In this document: positions 19,540 through 31,484 of the stretch, piece by piece
How the letters are laid out: each line of letters starts with the position of its first letter
Position numbering within the stretch: position 1 is the first letter of the stretch
Source of the DNA: Isoetes taiwanensis
Lineage: Eukaryota > Streptophyta > Lycopodiopsida > Isoetales > Isoetaceae
Direction: 5' to 3'
NCBI GenBank assembly: GCA_021234155.1
Contig: JAJEKV010000005.1
Location: forward strand, 12,284,787 to 12,348,786
DNA length: 64,000 bases
Translations under genes and position numbers: made by a program
Notes under the pieces: model-generated
Databases searched by the model: none
What the model was told of the DNA's origin: nothing
Seen by the model: the letters and a program-made list of their open reading frames with translations, nothing else

Positions 19540-22453
19540 CTATGTTTTCCATTTCAAGCTTTCCAAAGGATTTTTTCTACATTCTGAAGAATATGGAGCC
19601 TGTACCATATCCACACCTTCGGATTGCCATAATGGGCAGCTGAAATACTGATTTCCAACCATTGCCATGGCAGCAGCACTAGGAGTAAACAATGTTCTGG
19701 CAGGATGGTCCTGACTTATGCTTCTGACAGCTTCTTGTCTTTGAGGCAAAGACTCAAGCTTGCCATCTTTCTTCTTAATGCTTCTATCTGTTGTTGGTTC
19801 TGCAATCAAATTGCTGGAAGTCCTTCTGCTACCAATGTCACAGTCATTCAAATTTCTGGAAAGCTGCAAAGAATTGGAAGGCAAGTGCCATCGACGCAGC
19901 CACTGCACATTTTGGCATGATTGCATAGCTTCGTCACCACCCTCTGCTCCTGAAAGGACGTTCACACGAGATGTGTTTTTCTCCCCATATCGATATGTAT
20001 CTTCGACTATGGACCTGAAGATAGATTTTCTGGCTGAATTTGTTGCACCATCATTACCTTGTGCCCACGAGTCATTCATGGTCAAAAAATTGTTAGAAAT
20101 ATTATCCTTTCTATTCCATGTCTCCATACCAGCATGACAGCCTCTACCATGGAAAGCTGACCCAGGTTTATAGTGCTCACTGCACATATTCAATACATCA
20201 TTTCCTGTTTCCTGCACCCCATCACATTTATCAGATAACAGGTACAAATTTAACAAGAAGATTCACACCATTGTTGCATCACAAATTTCCACTAGTGTCA
20301 AGCAAGAACAAGTTTATGTATGCTTTGCTGTGTTAAACCTCAGGGCCTCACAACAGATGCATTGATATGGTAAAGGCACATGTCCAGAGGCAACAAATCC
20401 AATCAAATCAATTAGAGTGCATTTTCATCTAACAAATGTCAGGCATGACAGGAATTTTAGAAAAAAAAGGGAGCTGCTATCCTGGTTCATGCTCATTTGC
20501 TAAATGGTATGAAAGATTAAGGTCATGGGACCCAGAGATAAGCTATATGATCATTGATTCTCAAATAATTAAACTGCTAAGCTTGTTAACTAAAATGACA
20601 GTTCTCCTATGATGGGAAGAAACACACGTACCATAATCATTTTATCTTCCCGATGTTGTTTGGATATCTCTGTTCAAATCATCAGTACAAATCATCAGCC
20701 AAGATAATAGGACATTGGACTCAAATATGCAAAAAAGACTAAACTTGAATATAACTTACAGAACTGAAGTAGTACCTTTTTCTATGCTGTTGGCTTGGCA
20801 AGGATTTAAACAGCCGGAATTGGAAGGAAAACTTGCTTCATCATCCATACCATCATCCTCCTGTGAAGAAACACTATGGTGTTCCAAGCTTTGGGTGCAT
20901 GATGAATCTTCTCTGCCTAACTTTCTGCTTGATACATCTACATCTTCAGTTTCGTCATAGTTACTGTGACCATATGGTGCCTTATCATCACTATATAGCT
21001 CACCAAGGAAGTCTGAAGGCAAGCTCAAAGTGATCGATGTATTTGAATACTGTGGCATCTCATCCTTTGCAATTGAATTGCTAGGAAATACCACATTTAC
21101 ATCTCCAAATTGGTCATCAATGTTCCTTGGTAGAACCACATGTTCTGAACTTGTCTTCAGGACATCCTTTTCCAACCTTGTAATGCCACCTGCCTGGGAT
21201 TGACTTGGTGAAATGACTGGTCCAAAACCTGGAGTGCGGATTGGTCTCAATCCTTGAGGCCTTTCTATACCTGGCCATTGTTCCCCATATTTCAGTGGAC
21301 CAAAACACTGTGACAGTTCTCCACTTTTTGGCACATGCAAAGCATATGCATTGAGTAAATTGTTGCCATCAGCCATTACATTATCTAGTAACATGTTGCT
21401 GCCATGAGACAATATTTTGCTATTTAAAGTTGGTGTGCCAATGCCCCAGTGATCAGCACGTAAAGCAGCTACAGAGTCACCACTTGACTGCCTTATCCCA
21501 GTTTTGCAGGACACTGCAGCATGTTTGCCATCTATCATGGGCTGTTCTGTTGTTTGACATGGCAGACGAACAGAACTACCTGTTTTGAGACCAAATGAAA
21601 CTGGCACAAGATTCCTTGCTAGTTCTCCTCGAGTGCCTTGTTGGTTGGTCTTTACAAGGTCTGTCATTCCGGCACAGGTCTTTTCTATCTCATTTGCAAC
21701 TTCATCCCTTAAACTTGTCTTAGCTTTCAAGTTTGAGATCCTGTCGTCATGCATAGCAAAAGAGGCCTTCAATTTTGCAACAGAAGATGCAGCTTGGGAG
21801 GAGGTTTCTCCCATCATACCCAAACTCATAGATGTTCTTTGCACACCACCATAATCCGTGCAAGCAACTTTAGTATGGGCTCTAACCTTGCCATTTCCAT
21901 TTGTAATACCAGAAAACTCTGTGTTTAATCCCAGTGCATCTGGACCTTCGGCTACAGCATGTGGATGCCATGTCTTTTGAAGCATAAAGTCAGCATTCAT
22001 CCCTCCAACCTGAGAAATCCGTGCCTCTTCCATCACAACATCTTCATTGTGCAATTTTACACATGTGGCTTTATTTGTATCCACATTTTTAATATGCAAA
22101 TGGTCTTTTCCGGATGCATACAAAGGTAAATTAGAGCAACTTTTCACAGTTGAAGGTTCAACTCCATACCTAGAAAGACTATGTCCCTTTTCTTGTTGTG
22201 CAGGTAAAAATGCTTCAGTCTGAGACGGAGAGGCAGGCCTCAAACGCCGGATCCACATGGACTGAAGAGGAGAATTAGAGCTAGTAGTAGCCTTCTCTGT
22301 TTCTTTTCTAGAATTTACAAAGACAGAAACTGAAGAAACAGAATTACATCGACTCTTTCTGTCAAAGCCATCGTTAGGAGCTACGAAGGAACCACTATTA
22401 CTTTCAGAAGAAAACAAAGGATTACCGTGAATATTTCCGCTCTTTTGCTCCAT
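19540..22453 (-). CDS. Two-exon host gene, tentatively PCH1-like photoperiod/phytochrome-associated protein
   Basis: Proposed exons are 22,453-20,776 and 20,204-19,540 (minus strand). They join a phase-1 GT donor (20,775-20,774) to an AG acceptor, remove a 571-bp intron, and give an exactly divisible 2,343-bp reading frame of about 780 residues. The start is MEQKSGNIHGN at 22,453; no longer upstream frame continues it. The protein looks largely disordered and serine-rich. Two short conserved-looking stretches stand out: SMWIRRLRPASPSQTEAF near residue 65, and HPARTLFTPSAAAMAMVGN about 45 residues before the end. The latter resembles, from memory, the PSAAAMA[LM]xGK block of PCH1/PCHL proteins (once annotated as F-box proteins), which bind phytochrome B and stabilise photobodies in the nucleus. 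That identity is a weak inference. A decayed second copy lies at 29.8-30.9 kb. Uninterrupted length and a working splice phase support a functional gene. Confidence 0.75.
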
Positions 22454-23215
22454 CTAATTGAAGATTACTGTAGCAAAACTCCTGGAGCAAAGAAATGATT
22501 CAAAATCGGCCTTCTAAAGCCATAATCCACAAAATGGGCAACCCAGAAACAGAGAATTGGAGATGGGAACAACCCACAAGCGGAGAACTGAGTATTCGGC
22601 CAGAGGAGGACCGACTGAACGTAGATTTTGGACCACAAAAGTTTGTAAAGCAAAACTCGCCCTGCCATTTTATTACACGTAGCAGCCTAGTCAGCATGTG
22701 TGGGCCATGTAGGATTTGGGCCTACCTTTTTATCTTAAAGCCTTGGATGACATGATGTAGACTTCCTAATCAATTCAATGCAATTCAATTCTAACATTCT
22801 TGCACCCCGTTATGTTTTGTATCTATCTATCTATCTTATTCCTTATGGCTAGAGACCGCCATGTTAGTGCTCTTCTGCGCCTACCTGGACAAGTTGAGCA
22901 TAGTTGGCTTAGTCGGCTTAGTCGGCTGGAGGGCGGCTAGCAATGCCCCCCTATTACTTTTGTGATTATCTTGAATTAGTCGGCGGCTAGCTTTGTCAGG
23001 TGTTGGTTAGCCGCCAGCATTTGACCTATACTCGACAACACCTTATGCTTGCAAGGACAGCTTAACAACAAGGGAAATATATGGTTCAAATCATCCATGA
23101 AGATAAAAGACACCCTTTTGTTCAATTCATGGCATCTTACTTTCTTTTTTGGTCTCCAAGGTTGGATGAGTGGCAAGTGGCATAAAAGGGGCCCCCTCGG
23201 TCCTCTGTCTCGAAT
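22454..23215 (-). promoter_or_regulatory. 5' leader and upstream region of the two-exon gene (copy A)
   Basis: 22,454-22,700 is probably 5' untranslated; it contains small upstream frames on the minus strand. Beyond it, landmarks shared with two copies near 31 kb run in the same order: TAGTCAGCATGTG...CCATGTAGGATTTG (22,688), CTACCTGGACAAGTTG (22,881), TTTGTCA-GGTG/TGTGCTAGTTA, AGCTTAACAA, TTCAAATCATC, and GGCAAGTGGCATAAAAGGGG (about 23,170). A (TATC)n tract sits at 22,820-22,838. Conservation of order across copies marks it as the gene's promoter-side flank, although no TATA box can be assigned with certainty. Confidence 0.55.
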
Positions 23216-23592
23216 TAAAATCCATTAAGTCATAGTCTCATCCACGTGTCAGCATTGTTTTCCATGCTAGACTATAGGGTAATGGAATTTCTTGTATATG
23301 ATAATCACCCCTTTAAGGAGCATTCCAGTGTGCTGAGAGGCGGCTGAGGGTGCATTCTGTATTGGAATGCATTCTAAAGGGTGATCCTTAAAACGTGGAG
23401 TTTGAGTATGTGTGTTTCTATGGGTTACCAGAATACAAATAAGCCACCTAGAACTGCAAGTAAAATACAAGTATACTCAAATATAAATCTTGCCATTGAA
23501 CATGCCTTGGTGGCTAATTCAATTCGTAAAGACATTTACTAAAGGATTCTTAAGAATGCTAAATGTTGGAAACAAAATGATAAGAGTATAAG

Positions 23593-24112
23593 TGTCATGA
23601 ACCTATTCGAAAAACAAAGAAAATACGTGGAAAATACGCAAGAAATACGGAAGAAATACGCCAAGATCGGCAAAGAATCTGATATACGAACAGGAATCAA
23701 TAATACAATAGCCCGAAGGCAAGCAGGAATACAAGACAGATGCCTAGAAGGCTCAAGACTGGCGTTGAACCGGAATGGTTTGACAAGAAGGAGGTGCCTC
23801 CTTATATATCTAGACCAACGGTCAGGATCGCGCCACTCTAATGGATGAGATCGCGCCAAGTGTCGCGCATGCATTTAGGTTCTAGAACATTCTAGAACCT
23901 TCTGGAGATAGTCCCACATATGAGGAAGACGTGAAGGAATGTCTTCAACAAATATTGGTAGCGCACTTGGCAAGGGTGTGTGACTCGCAACTGGAAGGTT
24001 GCGAGTTCAAACCCTGTCTTGTGCAACTACCCTTTTGCATCCGTGTGACGACCATCTTCTGTACATAGGAGTATAATGTTCGTATGATACGAATATCCGT
24101 ATGGTCGTCACA
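23593..24112 (-). mobile_element. Solo LTR, 520 bp, with 5-bp target duplication
   Basis: Runs from TGTCATGA to CGTCACA and is flanked by ATAAG on both sides (23,588-23,592 and 24,113-24,117). No polypurine tract, primer-binding site or coding sequence adjoins either end, as expected after recombination between two LTRs. Orientation is inferred from the related LTR at 6,127-6,418, where a polypurine tract marks the upstream side. Confidence 0.85.
23957..24018 (+). other. tRNA-like segment inside the solo LTR
   Basis: GGTAGCGCACTTGGCAAGGG at the start and GCGAGTTCAAACCC near the end look like A-box and B-box regions, with GACTCGCAACTGGAAGG in the anticodon-arm position. A full acceptor stem is not evident. 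The related LTR at 6.1-6.4 kb lacks it. It may be a tRNA-derived (SINE-like) insertion or a decayed tRNA. It is not called as a working tRNA gene. Confidence 0.5.
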
Positions 24113-25007
24113 ATAAGTACTTTGGCTAAGGGCTCAATTTCTTCTATTTAATTAGCTCGTTAGTTAGTTAATTAGTTAGCTGGTTAGTAAAAGCAAACTT
24201 TGGTAGTTATGTAAAGTGTTGATTATGAATGTTATTTCACATAATAGTTCTTGGCACTTATTGTAATGTAAAATATATTTACACCAATGTGGCATGATGT
24301 AAAGCAAACAACAACGTAATAATCAGGCAATTCAAATTGTAGCTAAATTCCATGTTTTACAATGCGTCAAAAAGCTTCGTCTTTTGAGAAGCAGCGCCGG
24401 TTAACGAAAATTTTAGTGGCCCTGACGGGCCAATTGGGCCCAAATCATCTATTTTGGCAAAATCCCTGGCCGATATGAGTAGGATGAGTTGGTTATCTAG
24501 TAGGTGAAGGTTCACCATTTGATAGCAGTTTATTGGCAGCTAAAGGATTGCAATTGCCAATTCGTTATTTGGTAGTTTGGGGCATACCAACATTTTGGAA
24601 ATTTGAGTTTCATGGGTGAAGAATATTGGATAAGAAAATGGCCATTTAAATCATAGAACATTCCCCTAGAGAGTAACAATTTTTTTATATCGTTGGGATA
24701 TCAGAGCCTATACTTACTTAGAAATGTAATATTAGTAATATCTACCATAAAACAACTTGAACAAATAGTTTTGAATTTTGGCAACAAAGAATTTCATTGC
24801 ATTCATTTTCTTTGGGCCTATCGATAGATAAATCTAGTTGCTAGATTTATGTAGGCATATAATTTGATGTGTTAGAATTAAATGAATAGTGCGATGCTAT
24901 CTAACTTTATTGTCTATTTAAATTTGGCCACTTCAAGAGCTAAAACTTTGATGAAGGAATCGCCATTTTAATTACAACTATATCTAAGACTTGGTTAGAA
25001 AGAAAGA

Positions 25008-25062
25008 ATGATTTTTATCGTCCACGGAGACCAAATGGCCTATGGGAATAACCATTTGGGAT
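25008..25062 (-). mobile_element. Remnant 3' end of the (TTCTA)-tailed LINE family
   Basis: TTTTTATCGTCCACGGAGACC followed by GGCCTATGGGA matches the 3' ends of the LINEs at 57,533-57,572 (minus) and, in complement, 44,588-44,620 (plus). Only some 50 bases remain. The rest of 24,118-25,420 shows no gene. Confidence 0.65.
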
Positions 25063-25420
25063 AGACCTATATTGAGAAAGTAGCAAAAAGGCACACCAAA
25101 AGGCTTTGGCAAAGTCAAATTTGTAAGTATTTAGGCTTGGTATCATTAGACTCTGATAATTAACAAGTGCTTTTTGTATTATGTAATTCCACATTTATAA
25201 GCAAAGTTCTGCATATGAAGCTAATCAACGTGAACTTGAACAATTAGCATCTTTTGAATTTGGACAAACAAGGACTCTCATTAAAATTTAAGAAACACAC
25301 ATCAATTTAATGTCATGATTCTAACCAATGCGACGAAACCTCCCTTATTCGCCATCACTTTGAAAATTCCATGGCATGTCAAACATTTCGATGAGAACAA
25401 TCTAATTTTCAAAGCGTAAC

Positions 25421-25461
25421 GTAGAATAGAATAGAATAGAATAGAGTAGAATAGAATAGAA
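25421..25461. repeat. (TAGAA)n microsatellite
   Basis: About eight copies of TAGAA with one TAGAG variant. The same pentanucleotide forms LINE tails elsewhere in the window, but no LINE 3' sequence was recognised beside this one. Confidence 0.85.
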
Positions 25462-26180
25462 TTTTGAATTCTTCAAAGACGAAGAGGTCATGCAACCCAT
25501 TTAGGAAAATAACCTAGACGACTTAGTGGTGGCAGAAAAATAAGGGAAAAGTCAATCAAATGTGACGCATGTTAGCATCTTTGTGAATCATTCATCCTCC
25601 TAAAATTATATAATCAATTGGATTTCAAAGAAATTTAGAGTTTTGCTTCGGCTGTAGGCATAAATTAAACTTAAACTTCATCACAAGAATATGACTGACA
25701 CCATATTCTCTATTGCTTGTTGAGGCAAAGCCTTTTGGTTGAAAATTGTAGGTTAAATATAGGTCAAATTGTCGAGCTCATAGTTAATGGAAATTGATCC
25801 TTTATCAGTAATACACACATAATAGAAAGGATTCTTACATGTTAACCATAAATGACATCTAGCTTGGACTTTCAAAATGAATCTTCAGAGCTTTGCAAGT
25901 GATTATGAAGAATGACCAGTAAAACTGCCCAAGATTGCATTCCAACATTGAGATATTGTTATGAATCACACCAATGATCCAAATCTTTTAATCTTCCAAA
26001 GCCTAGTTCAAGACTTCTTCAGATATAACAAAGTCTCACAGACTATTTTCCACCTATAAATGCAACAAAGCCTACAGTCTCTAGGTTACAAGGTAATAGA
26101 CAAACTAAACTCTTAACAAAAGTATAAGTCTCTATACACGAATAACTTCTAGTAGTCAAACTCCACTTCACCAAAACCAG

Positions 26181-26342
26181 AGAGAATGATTCAACAAATA
26201 CACCAATAACTCTTAATAAACTAGCTCTAGCTCTAGAGAATGATTCAACGAATACACCAATAACTCTTAATAAACTAGCTCTAGTTCCAGAGAATGATTC
26301 AACGAATACACCAATAACTCGTAATAAACTAGCTCTAGTTCA
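26181..26342. repeat. Three tandem copies of a 54-bp unit
   Basis: Units start with AGAGAATGATTCAAC at 26,181, 26,235 and 26,289. Copies differ by only a few bases. No spacer and repeat alternation, so this is not CRISPR-like. 25,462-26,180 contains nothing recognised. Confidence 0.95.
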
Positions 26343-26465
26343 CCAAGCACAGATAAAGAACCAAATTATGGTAGTTCAACTCCCAACCGGGTTAATCGGT
26401 GCTAAAAACTGGCAGTTTGTGCAAGGCAGTAAGCAATGAAAATTATCAATTATCGATTTACATAT

Positions 26466-26561
26466 CTGGGCAAGAATATAAGCTTTGGTTATCTAAAAAT
26501 TAGATTATGTTAGCTGGGCAAGAATATAAGCTTTGGTTATCTAAAAATTAGATTATGTTAG
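26466..26561. repeat. Two identical tandem copies of a 48-bp unit
   Basis: CTGGGCAAGAATATAAGC... at 26,466 recurs without change at 26,514, indicating a very recent duplication. 26,562-27,550 holds no recognisable gene. Confidence 0.95.
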
Positions 26562-27559
26562 CTGGCTGATAGGGCTTCGGCATAGTTCTGAGAATCGACT
26601 GGATCTTGTGGACAATGGCCGCAAAAGACTCATGTTGTTGGAGCGATGTTGTCCAAAAGAGATTCGTTGCACCCATTTCTAATGTGAGTAAATATACCTT
26701 TTATTAAAAGATATTATTTAACCCATAGCTATTATAAGGCTTTCCTTTGCCCCATCCCCCCTTTTTCCTTTTTTGGGAAAGGACGAGGGATAAATATCAT
26801 TACCAATCAAAGAAAAAAGTACAATAAGCTGAGAGTGTTACTAATCATGTACCTTTCTGCATATTCAGCAAAGTAAAAACACAAACATCTTCAAGAAATC
26901 TCTTACAGCAAATCCTTGCACAAAACAGAAGCTTCTAGCACAAATTTACCATCCAACTGGGCTCAGACTTGCGAACACTGTAAATAAGATCTTTGGTTCT
27001 TCCCAATTCTGAGGGTCTGTTAGCCCAATTGGTAACCTCTCTAGGATATACTCGGGAGTACTAGATTAGGAATCAAACCAACGCTTGGCTAATGAATTAT
27101 ATATAGTACTCAAAACCTTTTGAAAAACGAACAACCTTTAGCTAAATTGGATCATCTATGATTATATATATTTGTGACTGCATCTGTATTCCTTCTGCAA
27201 ATCAACTCTTTGACATCAACAATTTTAAAGCAGAGACCTCCCCTCCATGGTAGATTCCAATGGAAATGCACAACAAACAAGGCCCCTTAGGTATTATAGC
27301 TAATGCAAGGATTATGAAGAGATGGAAAAATTGTGGAATAGACTCTAGTGGTATATGGGGGAAGCAAGTAGCCACGTGAGCAGCATTTCAAGTCCATTTT
27401 TTGTTTAAAAGAGGCAGACAAAATAATAAGGAAATTTATAGTTACGATACTCCCAAACATAATAAATAGGAGAAATTAATCTCCATGTGTCTTGCACCGC
27501 TATAGAGCCAAACAAGTTTGTGACGTCATGTTACAGTAGCGATAACCTTAAAAATGTCT

Positions 27560-28142
27560 GGAGATCCAAATAGGACAATAACGTCAGCCATCTCTGCCCT
27601 ATGTGTGAAGACGAAGAGACTAGAGAATATTGCCTGGTGAAATGTGAGATGCTGCAAGTAGTATGGGCATGTTTTCTAGAGAGCTTTGAATACCCTTTAG
27701 AAAAAAAAAAATTGCTATTGAAATTTCTCTCCATAGAGTGGTGCCCCAAGAAGAAGGAGGCCTTTCACATAGCTAGGGCTTTCACATAGCTAGGGCTTAG
27801 ACAATTTGGTCAATATAGAAAACGAGGAATGCCCCAATCTTTCAATCTTTGATAAGAGAATTCATATCATTAAGTCAGCTATTCCAATGGTACTTGAAAG
27901 ACTACAAAAATTCAAGCTAGTATTTTAGTATTTGAGAGTGAAAAAGAGGTAAAGGTAAAAATATGGGGGCCCCTATCTAAATCTACTCTAGTTCAAAAAA
28001 GAGAATAGTGCAAGCTGAAGCCATGTAGCTATCCCAACCTCATATTCGTAGATGAGTGCACCCCTGCCACACTGCCACACGTGGCTTTGTATTGTTCTCT
28101 CACAATAAATAGTCCATTTTTTTATCCCCAAAAAAAAAAAAA
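27560..28142 (+). mobile_element. 5'-truncated LINE relic with zinc-binding end
   Basis: CPMCEDEETREYCLVKCEMLQVVWACF (27,598 onward) and CPKKKEAFHIARAFT correspond block by block to the minus-strand LINE end at 4.4-4.8 kb (CPLCKLEEESLEHCLAEC...LQVVWSW; SKCKAFHIVRSW). The piece ends with AATAAA (28,104) and 13 A's (28,130-28,142). A duplicated TTTCACATAGCTAGGGC at 27,763-27,797 introduces a stop. Frames are broken after 27,789. Confidence 0.8.
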
Positions 28143-28423
28143 GGGAACATATTCTATTATTATAGTTATCAAGAAAGTACAAAAAATATTTCCCTGCATT
28201 GGACTCATGTGTAGCTAAAGCTATAGTAGCAGCATTGACCTCTCGTTCTCACATCATGTTTACTCCCTTGTTTTTCAGGCTATATGTGATCTTTCTTTAA
28301 TCTTTTAAATGTATGTTGAGATACTCTTAAAGTTCATGATATGCAACAACTTACATTCTCTTTGTATGCAATATCTTATCTTCTCTTTAATTTAAATTTA
28401 GATAGGTGACAACTTAAATGACT

Positions 28424-29006
28424 GTGGGACTTATATGATATTGGTGATGATGATGCTCAAATGTTTCTTTCATGGGCAGAGAATCGTGTGCAAACCATCA
28501 TCGAGGCTAAGATGTTTAATATCATATTTGATCGAAGGATGCGAGAGCGAGAGGTCATAGTTATGCATTGATCATCCTTGCCTCCTACATCTATCTCTGC
28601 ACCTACATTTACACCTATGTCTATTTTTGCACTTATCTTTCACACCTACAACTACAGTTTCATCTACAGGAGTCAAATACAGGTAAATATTCTACAGCAA
28701 ATATGTATAACAAGTTTCTATAAGAAACAAGGTTGGTATATTTATATGTACTTGACTCATTAGTAGCTTTGTAACTGAAGCTATAGCTATAGGTGTAGAA
28801 GTTATAAATGTAAAAGTAGCCACAGGTGCATGTAGAAAGATAGATGTAAGAGACAAAAGTGACCACTACGTAGCACTAACCTTTTGCTCTTGCATCCTCC
28901 GATCAAATGTGGTATTAACATCCTACTCTCAGTGATGGTCTGCTCATGTTTCTCGACCAATGCAAGAAACCTCTAAGCAATATCATCACCTGTATATATA
29001 AGTCCT
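28424..29006. repeat. Large inverted repeat, arms of about 280 bp
   Basis: Left arm from 28,426 (GGACTTATATGATATTGGTGATG) pairs along its length with the complement of the right arm ending near 29,005, at roughly 70-75 percent identity. The turn is near GTTTCTATAAGAAAC (28,714-28,728). Conserved paired stretches include TTTGATCG[AG]AGGATGC and CATCTATCT. The outer part is open on both arms and gives related peptides (GDDDAQMFLSWAENRVQTI versus GDDIA, stop, RFLALVEKHEQTI). This suggests inverted duplication of a coding fragment, with no family recognised. 28,143-28,423 and 29,007-29,840 show no gene. Confidence 0.8.
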
Positions 29007-29844
29007 ACATTATCCCAATGGCCTAGTACAAAGGGTCATCCAAATTGTCCCCCATTTAAATGAGAAATCAAACAGAAGACAAGACATTGCATATAAAAGT
29101 GAGAGATGTAAAAATGTCCCATGTGATGAACCCCTCCAAGAGCATTGCAACATACATCCCAACAAATACATCCCAATAATTAATGAAGAATTAATTAATG
29201 AAGAATCACATGCTGAAGAACAATGGAGTGGAAATGATGCCTACGCCAGTAGTAATCTATTATTCAAAATCATTTAGGTGGCGCATTTCGAAAGGCAATA
29301 TGAGTTTCATCACTGAGTCAAAGTGAATCAAGTTTGGATATGATGTTTGAGAGGCTAATGCCGCTAGGTGGCTATATAAGGTAATGTTCTAAACCAGCCA
29401 AGATGTGAACCACAATATACTGGCGCCCATTCTCCATTGTTTCTCTAACCATCTTCTCTAATTCTTCTTGAGGGCTTCAGGGATAAACTAGCTCTAGACA
29501 CCGCTCAAAATGAAAAGCACTCATTCTCTTGAACTTACTAAACTTATAAATAAACTTACTAAGTTATGCTTACGTGTCAGGACAAATTTGCATCCACCCC
29601 ACTCCATTGATATCATTCCAAAAAATAAGAAAACTTCTCTAAGATACATCCCTCACTCTTGGGCCTTCTTCAATTGGGCAGCTAGTAACAAAAATAAACG
29701 GTTTGAAGACATTAGCAAATCTAATTGACTTTAAATCCTTCACATTATTCATCTTCGATGCCGCTCCTCTCTTCAGAATCGAAGAAATGATCAGATTCTT
29801 TCATTGCTGGGAGGAAGATAAGCTTGTGCGGTTAAATCAGACCC

Positions 29845-30870
29845 CGTGGAAGCAAGCGGGTGGCTAAGTTGTAAATGCATAAGTTGCTGCCACGAGCCAT
29901 TACAGAACATGCTGCTGCCATAAGACAGAAGTTGGTATTGGCAAGCTAGAATGTCACCACTTAACTCCCTTAAAATTTCAGTTTTGCAGGACAGTGAAGA
30001 ATGTTTGCCATATATCATGGCTGTTCTGTAGTTTGAATGGCATACAAACAGAACTACTAGACCGAATTCCAAATGAGACTGACACAAACACTCCTTTACA
30101 AGGTCTGTCTATAGGCTGTCTTTTTTATCTCATTCAGAACTTCATTTCTTGGACTTCTCTTAGTTTTATAAACGTTCCTCCTGCATGACAAAGGAGGCCT
30201 TCCTTTTCAGAACATGGAAGGAGGTTTTCCCTCTCCTGCCCAAGTTCCTCGCACACCAACATAATCCAGCTCCATCATTGTCACTTATATTTGCAATACC
30301 AGAGCAATTCAATGCCATCTCTTTAATAAAGCATCTTAAAGTCAGCATTCATTCCTCCACCACAACATGGCATCTGTGCAAAATTTACACATCTGGTTTT
30401 ATTTGTACCCACATCTTTAACATGCAAATGGTATTTTCCAGTCGATCCGGAGTTTGAAACCTGCCTCTCCGTTCAGACTGAAGCATCTTTACTTGCAGAA
30501 CAAGAAAAGGGACATCGTCTTTCTAGGTATGGAATTGAACCTTCAACTGGAATTGCTCTATTTGACCAGATAGTAGGAGCCTTCTCCAACTCATTTATAG
30601 AATTTACAAAGACAGGAACAGAAGAGAAAGATAACATTAGAAAGGCCATAGAATTACCATGAATGTCGCATCTTACTGTTGCAAAACTCCTAGATTCAGA
30701 ATCGAAGGGCAGAGAACTGAAGCCGGAATAATCCACAAGCGCTGAGATACGGCCACCGCCTGAACGTACTTTGCTGTGAATACCACAAAGTTAAACCCTA
30801 ACTTGTAACACAGAGCCGTCATAGCCGCAAACGTCTTATACTGACAATAACAACTTAACATTATCGGTAA
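29845..30870 (-). pseudogene. Decayed duplicate of the 19.5-22.5 kb gene
   Basis: Segments align in order with exon 1 of the intact gene. 30,736-30,473 matches its start (HGNSMAF..; SSVPVFVNSINELEKA versus SSVSVFVNSRKETEKA; CPFSCSASKDASV versus AFLPAQQEK in another frame). 30,348-30,185 matches its middle (KRKASFVMQEERL versus KLKASFAMHDDRI). 30,087-29,860 matches EFGL..VRLPC..GKHAAVSCKTGI..SSGDS and the GSNML..MADGNNLLNAYALH block. Frames shift repeatedly, several hundred bases are deleted, and exon 2 is absent. It is in the same orientation as the intact copy, about 8 kb upstream of it, so the pair are direct-order duplicates separated by inserted DNA. Confidence 0.85.
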
Positions 30871-31442
30871 GTTACCACCTTAGTCAACATGTGGTCCCTA
30901 TCCTTTTTAACATTACATACATTGCAACTTCCCACTTCTACCAGTTATTCTTATTCTGATCCTTCGAAAGAAAAAAACTTCCCACTGCTAATCCCTAACA
31001 TTTGCACCCTGTCATCTTCTATACTTGCCACCCTGTCATCTTCTATGCTTGCCCAATGCTTTTTGCAGTGGCTGCCATGTTCGCATCCTTTTAACATCTA
31101 CTTGGACAAGTTGCCATAGTCGGTTAGAGGGCTCCGCCACCCTAATGCTTTTGTGTAGATTCCATCTTGCTTAAGTCGACGATTAACTTTGTCATGTGCT
31201 AGTTAATGGCCCGTAGCCGCCAAAATTTTGCCTATAGGCATCATAGCTGCCAACATCTTGTACTGCCGCCGACATCAAGTAATGACAATAACAGCTTAAC
31301 AATATTGGTGATTCTTGTCAGTTCAAATCATCTAGGAATATAAAAGACAGCCTTCTGTGCGAGTATGACAACTTACTTTTATTCTCGACTGCCATAGTTA
31401 GATAGATGGCAAGTGGCACAAAAGGAGCCCCTGTCTGCCCCT
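30817..31442 (-). repeat. Upstream-region copy B (of the pseudogene)
   Basis: Same landmark order as the region upstream of the intact gene: AGTCAACATGTGGTCC (30,881), CTACTTGGACAAGTTGCC (31,098), TTTGTCATGTGCTAGTTA, AGCTTAACAATATTGG, TTCAAATCATCTAGG, GGCAAGTGGCACAAAAGGAG (about 31,400). The start AGCCGTCATAGCCGC (30,821) recurs at the start of copy C. Confidence 0.75.
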
Positions 31443-31484
31443 AGCCGCCAATATTTGATCTATAGCCGCCAATAACTGCCAATA

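Noticed and set aside
26181-26342. Regular repeat that might suggest a CRISPR array
   Set aside because: Contiguous 54-bp tandem copies with no spacers in a plant genome.
27010-27090. Possible tRNA or SINE (TAGCCCAATTGGTAA and GGAATCAAACC)
   Set aside because: The A-box-like and B-box-like words lie on opposite strands and no cloverleaf can be drawn.
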